A stretch of 64,000 nt of DNA from Thermogemmatispora carboxidivorans (GTDB taxonomy: Bacteria > Chloroflexota > Ktedonobacteria > Ktedonobacterales > Ktedonobacteraceae): positions 4,092,001 through 4,156,000 of the forward strand of contig NZ_JNIM01000001.1 of assembly GCF_000702505.1 (NCBI RefSeq). Direction: 5' to 3'. Under the pieces are notes generated by a model. The model was given only the letters and a program-made list of their open reading frames with translations. It was not told where the DNA came from and made no database searches. Within the stretch, counting starts at the first letter, position 1; each line of letters opens with the position of its first letter. Position numbers and translations under genes: made by a program. Positions 54,598 through 63,608 of the stretch are shown one piece after another.

Positions 54598-54627
54598 GTT
54601 GTACAACTGTATACGACTGTATACAGT
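54598..54627. promoter_or_regulatory. Probable GntR operator cluster
   Basis: GTTGTACAAC (54598-54607) and the 12-bp palindrome ACTGTATACAGT (54616-54627), with ACTGTATAC as a direct repeat 11 bp earlier (54607). All lie at the predicted transcription start. Related TTGTACA occurs again near 54752. Confidence 0.6.
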
Positions 54628-54876
54628 GATGAGTTCGTGATGAGAGCAGGCCGGAGCCTTGGGACTGCCTGTCCGCCTGTGGCTCTACTTGCGGACCTGC
54701 TCGCCGGAGCCAGAGCGAGAGCTGACGAAAGCCCTGGTTCATCTCTGGACAGTCTTGTACATACAGCAGTATGGCTTATCAGGTGTACGACAGGACGAGC
54801 GGAGAAGCGCCCATCATGGCAAGGTAATGCAACAAGACAGATCTGGCAAGTCGGAACAGTCGGCGCGTGACTACTG

Positions 54877-54900
54877 GCCAGGCAGGCTGTCCTGCCTGGC
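54877..54900 (+). other. Strong hairpin in the long leader
   Basis: 10-bp perfect arms GCCAGGCAGG and CCTGCCTGGC round CTGT. It lies about 280 bases into the untranslated leader. No T-tract follows; it could affect mRNA stability or attenuation. Confidence 0.5.
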
Positions 54901-55162
54901 TATCCGGCTGGCTGGTTAGCTGGTCTTCTGTACTTTGCCGTGTTCTCTCCCGCTCCTCTCGGGCGTTGCCGAGGAGTCTGGGCCTACTTGTCTGTCAGAC
55001 TGCCTGCCCCGCGGCAGCGAGCGCCACGCTGATCAGCAGATCCGGCATGGCACAGCAAAGCTATGCCGGAGGCGCAGGAGGGAAGAGCCTCCAACCCTAA
55101 CGAATGGACGAACGCACGCACCAAGGCGGCCCTATTCAACTCTCACAAGGAGGTGTCTCGAC

Positions 55163-56386
55163 ATGGCACTATTTCAGCGACCGCACGCGCCCCGTCGTTC
55201 TCTCCCAAGCGGCCACCTTTTTATCGCTTGCCTGCTGCTGATTGCACTGGTGCTCTCAGCCTGCGCCTCCTCCACCTCCGGCGGCTCCTCGTCCTCGGGG
55301 CCGATCCGCATCGGCTTCTCCATCACCGAGACAGGTCCGCAATCGGCGCCGGCCAAGTTTGACCTGCAAGGCTATCAGCTTGGCGTCGAAGCCATCAACG
55401 CCCAAGGCGGACTACTTGGGCGCAAAGTGCAACTGGTCTACTACGATGACCAGGGGAGCGCCTCAACCGCGGTCCAGCTCTACCAGCGTCTTATCACCAC
55501 TGACAAGGTGGACCTTCTCGTTGGGCCCTACCAGACCGACCTGACCTCAGCCATCGCGCCGCTGGTGACACGTTACAAGATGGCCATGCCAGCGATGGCC
55601 GCCAACCTGGAGCCTTTCAGTGGGCGCTATCCCTACCTTGTGCAGTCGATCACCCAGACACCGCGCTACATGATCCCAGTCATCGACCTGGCGGCCACCA
55701 AGGGCTACAAGACGCTAGCCCTGTTGATCCAGGATACCGCCTTCCCGCGTGAGCTGGCTCAAGGGATCAAGCAAGAGGCTGCCTCGCGCGGCATACGTGT
55801 GGTCTTTGAAGCCACCTACCCAGCCGACACCAACGACTTCACCGCCCTCGTCCTCAAAGCTGGTGCCGCCAAACCCGACATGATCATCGGCGCCACCTAT
55901 CTGGCCGACGCCGAAGGCATTATTCGTGCCGCACGAGCCTCTAACGTCAATGCCAAGCTCTTCGCCTTCAGCATCGGACCCGTCGAGCCAGAGTTTGGCA
56001 GCGCCCTGGGCGACGCAGCTAACGGCATCCTGGGCACAACGCTCTGGTTCCCTACGATCAAGACCAGTGGCAATGCCGAGTTTGTTCAGAAGTTCCGCGC
56101 GCGCTTTGGTCGCGATCCCGACTATCATGCGGCAATGGCCTATGCCACAATGCAGGCCCTGGCGGCAGCCGTCAAGATGGCCGGCAGCCTGGATCAGACT
56201 AAGATCCGCGATGCTTACCTCAAGCTCGACCTCCAGACGGTGGCTGGTGAGTTCAAGCTGAACAGCCTTGGTCAGCAACTGGGCTATCAGTCCTATGTGC
56301 TGCAGTGGCAAAACGGCAAGCAAGAGCTGGTCTGGCCATCAGAAGTAGCCACCAGCCCTGTCCAGTTGCCGCATCCGAACTGGTGA
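55163..56386 (+). CDS. Substrate-binding lipoprotein of a second Liv-type ABC transporter
   Basis: A 407-residue exported lipoprotein: FIACLLLIALVLSACAS lipobox at about residues 19-35, a Ser/Gly linker, then a class-1 binding fold beginning IRIGFSITETGPQSAPAKFDLQGYQLGVEAINAQGGLLGRKVQLVYYDDQGS. Start set by AAGGAGGTG ahead of the ATG at 55163; the frame continues to 54935 without homology. First gene of the operon. The ligand is probably a carboxylate related to the downstream enzymes. Confidence 0.88.
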   Translation: MALFQRPHAPRRSLPSGHLFIACLLLIALVLSACASSTSGGSSSSGPIRIGFSITETGPQSAPAKFDLQGYQLGVEAINAQGGLLGRKVQLVYYDDQGSASTAVQLYQRLITTDKVDLLVGPYQTDLTSAIAPLVTRYKMAMPAMAANLEPFSGRYPYLVQSITQTPRYMIPVIDLAATKGYKTLALLIQDTAFPRELAQGIKQEAASRGIRVVFEATYPADTNDFTALVLKAGAAKPDMIIGATYLADAEGIIRAARASNVNAKLFAFSIGPVEPEFGSALGDAANGILGTTLWFPTIKTSGNAEFVQKFRARFGRDPDYHAAMAYATMQALAAAVKMAGSLDQTKIRDAYLKLDLQTVAGEFKLNSLGQQLGYQSYVLQWQNGKQELVWPSEVATSPVQLPHPNW

Positions 56387-56473
56387 GCACGCCCGCAATG
56401 GGTCGGCATGGCGCTGCTCTGCGCGGGGCGGGCACGCCCGTCTGACCGACCTGGAAGAGGGGGAACGCGAACG

Positions 56474-57355
56474 ATGCTTCAGCTCCAGACCTATCTGTTA
56501 CTCCTACTGACCGGTATCATGTGGGGCGGGGTCTACTTGCTGATGGCCTTCGGCCTCAACTTGATCTACGGCGTGATGAAGGTGGTCAATCTGGCCCACG
56601 GCGATTTTATTGTCGTGGCTGGTCTGCTGGCCGTGACGCTCTATGGCGCCTTCCAGGCCGGGCCAGTCCTGGCTATCCCTCTGGCCACCCTGCTCTTCCT
56701 GCTCGTTGGCCTGGCGGTCTACCGCGGCCTGCTGGCCCATGTGGATACGACAGGATCGCAAGGTGAGCTGCGCACGCTGCTGATTACCTTCGGTCTCTCA
56801 TCGATCATCTCGAATATCGCTCTCTTGATCTGGGGAGGCCAGTATCAGTCGGTACCGTTCTTTCAATCCGCTGTACGCCTGGGGCCACTCTTCCTGCCGG
56901 AGTCGCTAATTGTCTCGTCGCTGGTGGCCTTCGTTCTGGCCTTTGCTGTCCAGTTCTGGCTAACTCGCACACGCTGGGGGCGGCTGGTACGGGCCACGGC
57001 TCAGTCAGAGCTGGGAGCGGCTAGCTGCGGCTTGAATACGGGCCGTATCCGCCTGCTGACCTTCGCGCTGGGGGCCGCTATGGCAGGGGCCGCCGGCGCC
57101 CTCACCGTGGTGCTGATCCCTGTCCAGGCCGCTTCTGGCGGCTTTGTAACCGTGCAGGCGTTTACGCTGATCGCCCTCGGGGGCCTCGGTAACTATCTGG
57201 GCGCTCTCCTGGCGGCTATCTTGCTTGGCGTGATCGAGGTCAGTAGCAGCTATTTCCTGGGGGCCAGCGCCGCCTCGGCGATGATCTACCTGATCTTTAT
57301 TCTAGTGCTGATTGTGCGACCGCAGGGCCTGCTTGGCCACAGGGGGCGCATATGA
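56474..57355 (+). CDS. Liv-type ABC transporter permease (LivH-like)
   Basis: A 293-residue permease with MWGGVYLLMAFGLNLIYGVMKVVNLAHGDFIVV, the LivH start motif, and FALGAAMAGAAGALTVVLIPVQ in the second half; about eight membrane helices. Overlaps the following fused gene as ATGA. Confidence 0.88.
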   Translation: MLQLQTYLLLLLTGIMWGGVYLLMAFGLNLIYGVMKVVNLAHGDFIVVAGLLAVTLYGAFQAGPVLAIPLATLLFLLVGLAVYRGLLAHVDTTGSQGELRTLLITFGLSSIISNIALLIWGGQYQSVPFFQSAVRLGPLFLPESLIVSSLVAFVLAFAVQFWLTRTRWGRLVRATAQSELGAASCGLNTGRIRLLTFALGAAMAGAAGALTVVLIPVQAASGGFVTVQAFTLIALGGLGNYLGALLAAILLGVIEVSSSYFLGASAASAMIYLIFILVLIVRPQGLLGHRGRI

Positions 57356-59151
57356 GAGAGAGAGAGACGAGGCCGGCTTTGACACGGACCAGAGCGCCAC
57401 GAGTGGCCATCACCCTTGCTCGTCTCAGGCAAGAGAGGATCTGGTTGCTCTTTGGGATCGTGGTGCTGGCGGCGGCGATGGTGGCCCTCTTCGGCAATGG
57501 CGATCAGGCTCAGTTACTTTTCTCTACCTGCCTGTTCGTGGTGCTGGCCTACGCCTGGAACATCATCAGTGGGCTGAGTGGCTATGTCTCCTTCGGCCAG
57601 GTGGGCTTCTTCGGCATCGGCGCCTATATGGCAGCCACCTGTCAGATCGCCTGGCAGTGGGACTGGTATTTGGCGGCGCTGGGCGCGGTCCTGGCGGCCA
57701 TTGTGCTGGCATTGCCGCTGGGAACGGTCATGCTCCGCCTGCAGGGCATCTTTTTCGCTCTGGGTATGTTCGGGCTGAGCCGCATTGGCGCGCTGATCGC
57801 GACCTCCACCTCGCTGGTCGGTGGGAGCATGGGCGAGCCGGTGCCGATCGTGGGAACGACGCAGGAGACGGCGCTTGCGATGCTGGGCTGCGCCGTGGGG
57901 GCTGTGGTGCTGACGGCCTGGCTGCTGCGCTCGCCACTGGGGCTGCGCCTGCTGGCTTTACGCGACGACGAGAAGGCCGCTGAGGCTTCTGGGATCAATA
58001 CCAATGCCAGCAAGGTGACCGCCTTCTGCCTGAGCGCTGGCCTGGCGGCGCTGGCCGGCTCGCTCTACGTCTGGAACGTGGGCTTTATCGATCCCGGCAG
58101 TGCTTTCAACAATACCTATGAGCTGCAGACGATCTTGATGGTGCTCTTCGGCGGCATTGGGACGCTCTGGGGGCCGCTTCTGGGGGCAGTGGTCATCTCC
58201 TTGATTAGCAATGCTCTCTGGGCCCAGTTCCCGCAGCAGCAGCAGATCATTCTAGGGGCCTTGATTCTGATCGCGGTGATCTGGATGCCGGGCGGCCTGG
58301 TCTCGCTCTTCCAGCGCTTTGGCTGGCTGCGGCGCCGTCCGGTGTGGGGTCCTCCGCCGCCGGTGGAAGCAGAGGAGCGCCTGCCGCTCTTCCCCGCGGC
58401 TGTGGGCAATGTGGGCGAGCCAGTGCTGGGCTGCCAGGAGGTGACACGCCGTTTTGGTGGCCTGACCGCTCTGAATCGGGTCAGTCTGGAGGCTCGCAGT
58501 GGGCATATTGTGGCGGTGATCGGTCCCAATGGGGCCGGCAAGACAACCCTCTTTAATCTGATCACGGGCTTCGATCGCTGCAACGGCGGGGCTATCCGCC
58601 TCGGCAAGATGCTGCTGAAGCGCCTGGCTCCCTATCGCATTGCCAGGGCCGGTATCGCCCGCACCTTCCAGACCTGCCGGCCTTTCCCCTCGCTGACGGC
58701 CTGGGAGACCTTGCTGTTGCCGGCCCTGGTGGCGAGTGCCTCCAAGGAGGAAGCCATCAGAGCGGCAGCCCAGATGCTGGAGCGCCTGGCCTTACGCGAT
58801 CAGTGGGATGCTTCTCCTGAGAGCCTGCCGCCCGGTCAGCTACGTTTCCTGGAGATCGGGCGGGCTTTGATGCTGCGTCCGCGTGTGCTGCTCCTTGATG
58901 AGGTCATGGCTGGCATGTCGCCCGAAGAGATCCGCCTGATCCATGCCTTGCTGCGCGAGGCAGTCGCCGCGGGCTGCGCTGTGATAGCGATCGAACACGT
59001 TGTCCCTGCCATTATGCCCATTGCCGATCATGTCTCTGTCCTTGATTTCGGTACCACTATCGCCCAGGGCCGTCCGGACGAGGTATTGCGCAATCCCGCT
59101 GTGATCGAAGCCTACCTGGGCACGGGAGAGGAGGAGCCGGTCAATGCCTGA
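57352..59151 (+). CDS. Fused LivM permease-LivG ATPase
   Basis: A single 599-residue polypeptide. Residues about 30-325 are a LivM permease (AYAWNIISGLSGYVSFGQVGFFGIGAYMAA, FCLSAGLAALAGSLYVWNVGF, VLFGGIGTLWGPLLGAVVISLI). After a linker, about 360-595 are a LivG ATPase: Walker A GPNGAGKTTLF, GIARTFQTCRPFPSLTAWETLLLPAL, signature-like LPPGQLRFLEIGRALM, Walker B LLLDEVMAGMSPEE. In the first Liv cluster (24341-29476) the same parts are separate genes. One chain would fix permease-ATPase pairing. No frameshift at the join. Confidence 0.88.
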   Translation: MRERETRPALTRTRAPRVAITLARLRQERIWLLFGIVVLAAAMVALFGNGDQAQLLFSTCLFVVLAYAWNIISGLSGYVSFGQVGFFGIGAYMAATCQIAWQWDWYLAALGAVLAAIVLALPLGTVMLRLQGIFFALGMFGLSRIGALIATSTSLVGGSMGEPVPIVGTTQETALAMLGCAVGAVVLTAWLLRSPLGLRLLALRDDEKAAEASGINTNASKVTAFCLSAGLAALAGSLYVWNVGFIDPGSAFNNTYELQTILMVLFGGIGTLWGPLLGAVVISLISNALWAQFPQQQQIILGALILIAVIWMPGGLVSLFQRFGWLRRRPVWGPPPPVEAEERLPLFPAAVGNVGEPVLGCQEVTRRFGGLTALNRVSLEARSGHIVAVIGPNGAGKTTLFNLITGFDRCNGGAIRLGKMLLKRLAPYRIARAGIARTFQTCRPFPSLTAWETLLLPALVASASKEEAIRAAAQMLERLALRDQWDASPESLPPGQLRFLEIGRALMLRPRVLLLDEVMAGMSPEEIRLIHALLREAVAAGCAVIAIEHVVPAIMPIADHVSVLDFGTTIAQGRPDEVLRNPAVIEAYLGTGEEEPVNA

Positions 59152-59887
59152 GTTGCTCCAGCTACAGCAGGTCTCGGGCGGCTATCACGGTCGCACGGTG
59201 GTCCATGAGGTCAGCCTGAGCGTCGCCGAGGGGGAGGCCGTAGCTGCTGTTGGCGCCAACGGGGCCGGCAAGACAACCCTCTTGCGTCTGATTATGGGCC
59301 AGCTTCCCTTGAGCGGTGGGCAGGTGCTCTTTGCAGGTCGCGCTCTGGGACGGCTGCCGACTTTTGAGCGCGTACGCCTGGGCATCGGCTATGTGCCCGA
59401 GGGGCGGGCCCTCTTTCCCGAAATGAGCGTCGAGGAAAATCTAGAGATCGGAGCCTATCGCGCCAGCAAAGCAGAGCTGCGCCAGCGTCTGGACCACATC
59501 TATCAGGTCTTTCCCAAGCTCCAGCGCCTGCGCCAGACGCGCTGCCGTCTGCTCTCCGGCGGTGAGCAACAAATGGTCACGGTTGGGCGCGCCCTGATGA
59601 CTCGCCCGCGTCTGCTGATCCTCGACGAGCCATCGACCGGCCTGGCGCCGAGGGTGGTCGGCGAGCTGTACCAGGCGCTGCGCGTCTTGCACAGCGACGG
59701 CCTGACAGTCTTCGTCGTCGAGCAGAACGCCTATGCGGCCCTGCGCTTCGCTCAGCGCGGCTACGTTTTCGAGGACGGGCACATTACGCGCGTGGCTCCG
59801 GCAACCGAGTTGCTGCACGATCCCCACCTGGTGGAGTCCTATGTCGGGCGAGCCAGTCCACTGGCCAGCAGCCAGGGACCGGCGTGA
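59144..59887 (+). CDS. Liv-type ABC transporter ATP-binding protein (LivF-like)
   Basis: A 247-residue ATPase: Walker A GANGAGKTTL, LGIGYVPEGRALFPEMSVEENLEIGAY, signature LLSGGEQQMVTVGRALM, Walker B LLILDEPSTGLAPRVV. Starts eight bases inside the fused gene, so it is translationally coupled. It would be the second ATPase of the transporter. Confidence 0.9.
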   Translation: MPELLQLQQVSGGYHGRTVVHEVSLSVAEGEAVAAVGANGAGKTTLLRLIMGQLPLSGGQVLFAGRALGRLPTFERVRLGIGYVPEGRALFPEMSVEENLEIGAYRASKAELRQRLDHIYQVFPKLQRLRQTRCRLLSGGEQQMVTVGRALMTRPRLLILDEPSTGLAPRVVGELYQALRVLHSDGLTVFVVEQNAYAALRFAQRGYVFEDGHITRVAPATELLHDPHLVESYVGRASPLASSQGPA

Positions 59888-60020
59888 TGGATAGCGCCGG
59901 TATCTGAGCGCGCTGCCAGGTGAGGTGAAGCGTCAGGGCTGGGGCCGGCGTCTGGCTGGCCAGTGAGCAGCGTGCTTGCAACGCAACCTATTCCGTTAGC
60001 AGGAGGAGGACTGATTGTCG

Positions 60021-61823
60021 ATGGCAGCCATCAAGGGGGCGGAACTGATCGTTGATTTTCTGATCAGGCGAGGTGTCCCCTATGTCTTTGGTCTCTGCGG
60101 TCATGGCATCCTTGGCTTTTTGGATGCCGTCTACGATCGCCGGGACGAGTTACAGGCGATTTCCGTGCACCATGAGGCCTGCGCCGCTTTCATGGCTGAT
60201 GCCTATTTCCGCGTCGCTCAGAAGCCGGTTGCAACCTTCACCTCCTGTGGTCCTGGCTCCACGAACCTGGTGCCGGCCATCGCCTCGGCCTTCATGGATT
60301 CGTCGGCCCTGCTGGCCATCACCGGGAATGTGCCTACCTCGCAGTGGAACCGTGGCCCTTTTCAGGAGAGTGGGCGCTACTTCCAGGGGGAGTTTGTCAA
60401 TGTGTTGCGCCCCTACGTGAAGCGCAGCTTTCAGCCAACGCGGGCCGACATGCTTCCGCTGGCATTACGCCAGGCTTACACGCTGATGCTGAGCGGGCGC
60501 CCGGGGCCAGTCCACCTCGATGTACCGCTCAATGTCTTTGTGGAGACCGTGGAGCGCGAGGAGGCCGAGCGCGAGCTATGGGAGTGCCCCATTGCCTCGC
60601 GCGCCGGAGCCGATCCTGCCGATCTGCAGGAGGCTCTACATCTTTTACTCGGGGCTCAGCGCCCGGTGATCATCGCCGGACATGGCGTCGAGCTAAGCCA
60701 GGCTGAAACGGAGCTGCTGCGCCTGGCCGAGCGCCTGGCGATCCCGGTGGCTACCACGCCGCTCGGTAAGGGCGTCATCGATACGCGCCATCGCTTGAGC
60801 CTGGGGGCAACGGGACGCAACGGCAGCTATCCGGCCAATGCTGCGACGCGGAACGCCGATGTCATTCTGGCTCTGGGGACGCGCTTTGACGATCGCTCGA
60901 CCAGCTCGTGGTTGCCTGGCTTCACTTATCGCATTCCGCCTACCAGGCTGATCCACGTCGATATCGATCCCAGCGAGATCGGCAGGAATTTTCAACCAGC
61001 GGTCGGCATTGTGGGCGACGTGAGAACGGTGCTGCGTCAGTTGCTGGAGGCGCTGTCATCCTGTACAGAGACAGCGCTGGAGGCCCGGGCGGAGGCGCGT
61101 CGAGCCTGGCTGGAGAAGATCGGCGAGTGGCAACGCACATGGGAGGCCCATGTCACTGAGCCGCGCCGCTCGGAGGCGGTGCCCATTCGGCCCGAGCGCG
61201 TCATCAGTGAGCTGCGCGCCGCCTTGCCCGAGGATGCCATCGTGGTCTCCGATGTCGGCGTCCACCATAACTGGCTGGTCTCGGCCTTCCCCGCCTATCG
61301 CTCACGTACGCTGTTGCAGAGCTTTGGTTTCGCGTCAATGGGCTTTGGGGTCGCTGGCGCCCTGGGGGCCAAGCTGGCCGCCCCTGAGCGGAACGTGGTC
61401 AGTGTCTGCGGCGATGGGGGCTTCTTGATGTGGCCAGGCACGGTCGCCACGGCAGTCGAATACGCCATTCCGGTGGTCTGGCTGATCTGGAACAACTATG
61501 GCTATTGCTCGATCCGCGATCAGCAGCTCGGCTACTTCGGCAGCGGGCGCGAGCTGGTGACAAGCTTTGTCGAGGCGCAGAGCGGACGTTTTCTCTCGGC
61601 TGATTTCGCCGCTATGGCGCGCTCAATGGGGGCCGAGGGCTACACGGTCGAGCGCCCCAGCGATCTGGGCGATCTCCTGCGCCAGGCCCTGACGAGCGGG
61701 CGCCCAACGGTCCTTGATGTGCGCGTCGATCGCGAGGTCAGGCCCCCAGCAACGGCCAGCTGGGAGCTCCCGCCGCTGCCCCATCCATTGCCTACGTTCG
61801 GCTGGCAGGAGGATCAGGTATGA
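60021..61823 (+). CDS. ThDP-dependent enzyme of the acetolactate synthase/benzoylformate decarboxylase type
   Basis: A 600-residue enzyme with the three-domain pyruvate-oxidase-like layout. The catalytic Glu lies in ISVHHEACAAFMADAYFR, followed by TFTSCGPGSTNLVPAIASAFMDSSALLAITGNVP; the ThDP/Mg motif is VCGDGGFLMWPGTVATAVEYAIPVVWLIWNNYGY. It could carboligate or decarboxylate a 2-oxoacid; the specificity is not readable, and no regulatory subunit of acetolactate synthase is nearby, which argues against valine biosynthesis. TTG at 60015 is an alternative start five bases after AGGAGGAGG. Coupled to the cupin gene. Context is catabolic. Confidence 0.85.
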   Translation: MAAIKGAELIVDFLIRRGVPYVFGLCGHGILGFLDAVYDRRDELQAISVHHEACAAFMADAYFRVAQKPVATFTSCGPGSTNLVPAIASAFMDSSALLAITGNVPTSQWNRGPFQESGRYFQGEFVNVLRPYVKRSFQPTRADMLPLALRQAYTLMLSGRPGPVHLDVPLNVFVETVEREEAERELWECPIASRAGADPADLQEALHLLLGAQRPVIIAGHGVELSQAETELLRLAERLAIPVATTPLGKGVIDTRHRLSLGATGRNGSYPANAATRNADVILALGTRFDDRSTSSWLPGFTYRIPPTRLIHVDIDPSEIGRNFQPAVGIVGDVRTVLRQLLEALSSCTETALEARAEARRAWLEKIGEWQRTWEAHVTEPRRSEAVPIRPERVISELRAALPEDAIVVSDVGVHHNWLVSAFPAYRSRTLLQSFGFASMGFGVAGALGAKLAAPERNVVSVCGDGGFLMWPGTVATAVEYAIPVVWLIWNNYGYCSIRDQQLGYFGSGRELVTSFVEAQSGRFLSADFAAMARSMGAEGYTVERPSDLGDLLRQALTSGRPTVLDVRVDREVRPPATASWELPPLPHPLPTFGWQEDQV

Positions 61824-62311
61824 GTGCGTTTGCGTCGTTTGATCCGCGGCCCTCTTCGATGCCCAAGGAGGCCAGCGAGGTGCGCCCGGTGCGGGCCGAA
61901 GAATTGCTCTGGGTTGAGCCGCCGCAGCATCACCAGGCCTATTCTAAGCTGCTGGTGAACCCGGATAATAGCACGACGCGCTACTTTGATTTTCGACTCT
62001 CGCTTTATCAGCCACGCGGCTACGCTGAGAACCACGTCCATGAAGAGGCCGAGCACGTCTACTACATTCTCAAGGGGCGCGGCCTGATGCGCCTCGGCGA
62101 GCGCCAATACGTGGTAGAACCGCATACGGCCATTTTCATCCCGCCGGGAGTGGTCCATTCGCTGGCCAATACGGGCCTGGAGGATCTGCTCTTCATCGTG
62201 GTGACGGTGCCCGCCGGCGAGCTGGAGCGCCGCGACCAACGCGAGCACGAGGTCGCGGTCTCTAACGGTGACACGACTTCGCCCGCTAGCACGGACACGG
62301 GCGCTTCGTGA
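61820..62311 (+). CDS. Single-domain cupin protein
   Basis: A 163-residue protein with one cupin barrel. Metal ligands are visible in motif 1 (NHVHEEAEHVYYILKGRG) and motif 2 (PPGVVHSLANTG). The tail is Asp/Ser/Thr-rich and probably disordered. Its start overlaps the ThDP enzyme stop (ATGA). It may be an isomerase, decarboxylase or dioxygenase for the same substrate, or a non-catalytic sensor. Confidence 0.8.
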   Translation: MSAFASFDPRPSSMPKEASEVRPVRAEELLWVEPPQHHQAYSKLLVNPDNSTTRYFDFRLSLYQPRGYAENHVHEEAEHVYYILKGRGLMRLGERQYVVEPHTAIFIPPGVVHSLANTGLEDLLFIVVTVPAGELERRDQREHEVAVSNGDTTSPASTDTGAS

Positions 62312-62486
62312 CGGGAAGCTGCTCGCTTTGCTCGTGCGGCTATGACTGACGCCCACCAACCAGCCCAGCGACCGGCAGAGGTCGGGTCGACTTGCTCAGG
62401 CCCGGCCCACCGGCCTCTGGCTGCCCTTCTCTCGCAGAGCGAGCAGCCTTGAAGAAACAAGAGAAGGAAAGGAGCTGGCAACTCTC

Positions 62487-63245
62487 ATGGGAGAGCGCTT
62501 GAAGGATCGCATCGCCGTGGTTACTGGCGCGGCCCGCGGCAACGGACGCGCCATTGCAGAAGCCTATGCCCGCGAAGGGGCCCATGTGGTGATCGCCGAT
62601 GTTATGGAGGAAGCCGCCCGCCAGACTGCCGGCGAGCTTGCTCAGGCGACAGGTCAACGGGTTGTCGGGAGGCATCTCGATGTGACGAATGCGGCGGAGG
62701 TCAATGAGCTGGCTGCCTGGACGGTTCGCGAATTCGGGCGGGTCGATATTCTGGTCAACAATGCCGGCGTCATCGGACGTTACGATTTTCTGGAGATCAC
62801 GGAAGCTGAATGGGATCGGGTGCTCAACATCAACCTGAAGGGAACCTTTCTCTGTGGCCAGGCCTTTGCGCGCCAGATGAAGGAGCAAGGTGGCGGCGTC
62901 ATCATCAATATCGCTTCGGTCAATGCCGAGAGCGTCAACCCGACGACTGTCCATTACTGCACCAGCAAAGGCGGGGTACGCACCCTGACCAAAGCGATGG
63001 CCCTGGCGCTGGTCAAGGCCCATATTCGGGTCAACGCCATCGGCCCCGGCCCGATCTATACGGAGCTGAGCAAGGACCGACTGGATGATCCGCAATCGTT
63101 AGCGGCAACGCTGGCCCATATCCCAATGGGGCGCGTTGGGCAGCCGAGCGACCTGGCAGGGGCGGCGGTCTTTCTGGCCTCCGACGAGTCGGCCTACATC
63201 ACGGGGATCACGCTCTATGTCGATGGCGGCTGGCTCACGATGTAG
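62487..63245 (+). CDS. SDR-family oxidoreductase
   Basis: A 252-residue classical SDR: VVTGAARGNGRAIAEAYAREG cofactor loop, NNAGVIG, and a Ser-Tyr-Lys triad in INIASVNAESVNPTTVHYCTSKGGVRTL. GRVGQPSDLAGAAVFLASDESAYITGITLYVDGGWL closes the fold. It resembles FabG-like and sugar-acid dehydrogenases; an Asp in VVIADVM suggests NAD preference. AAAGGAAAGGAG site; 175 bp after the cupin gene. Confidence 0.88.
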   Translation: MGERLKDRIAVVTGAARGNGRAIAEAYAREGAHVVIADVMEEAARQTAGELAQATGQRVVGRHLDVTNAAEVNELAAWTVREFGRVDILVNNAGVIGRYDFLEITEAEWDRVLNINLKGTFLCGQAFARQMKEQGGGVIINIASVNAESVNPTTVHYCTSKGGVRTLTKAMALALVKAHIRVNAIGPGPIYTELSKDRLDDPQSLAATLAHIPMGRVGQPSDLAGAAVFLASDESAYITGITLYVDGGWLTM

Positions 63246-63299
63246 CCCGTACGCTCGGCTCACTCATGGCAGGCGAGGAGAACGGAGGAAAACAGCACG

Positions 63300-63608
63300 A
63301 TGATACGCCATATTTTTCTTGGCAAGGCCCGCGCCGAGGCGAGGCCGGAGCAGCTAGAAGAGCTGTGTGCCGCCTGGCGCTCGCTTGTCGGGCAGGTGCC
63401 AGGCTTGCGCAGCCTGGTGGCCGGGCGCAACATCAGTCCGCGCGATCAACAGTATACCGTCGCGCTGGTGGCCGACCTCGACGATATGGAGGCCTGGGAG
63501 CGTTATATGCAGCATCCCGCGCATGTAGCGATCAGCCAGCACCTGACGTCTCAACTGATTCACAGCGATGGGCGCGCAATGGTACAACTGGTAATGGAGG
63601 ATCAATGA
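63300..63608 (+). CDS. Dabb-family (stress-responsive A/B barrel) protein
   Basis: A 102-residue protein with the ferredoxin-like Dabb fold: MIRHIFLGKARAEARPEQLEELCAAWRSLVGQVPGLRSLVAGRN, then YTVALVADLDDMEAWERYMQHPAHVAISQHL. Members can be small cyclases, hydrolases or uncharacterised catabolic partners. CGGAGGAAAA site. Its stop overlaps the next start. Confidence 0.8.
   Translation: MIRHIFLGKARAEARPEQLEELCAAWRSLVGQVPGLRSLVAGRNISPRDQQYTVALVADLDDMEAWERYMQHPAHVAISQHLTSQLIHSDGRAMVQLVMEDQ

Noticed and set aside
60021..61823. Acetolactate synthase of branched-chain amino acid synthesis
   Set aside because: No small regulatory subunit or ilvC nearby, and the gene sits in a transporter-linked catabolic operon.
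62340..63095. 251-residue minus-strand frame opposite the SDR gene
   Set aside because: The plus-strand SDR has full cofactor and catalytic motifs; the antisense frame has none.
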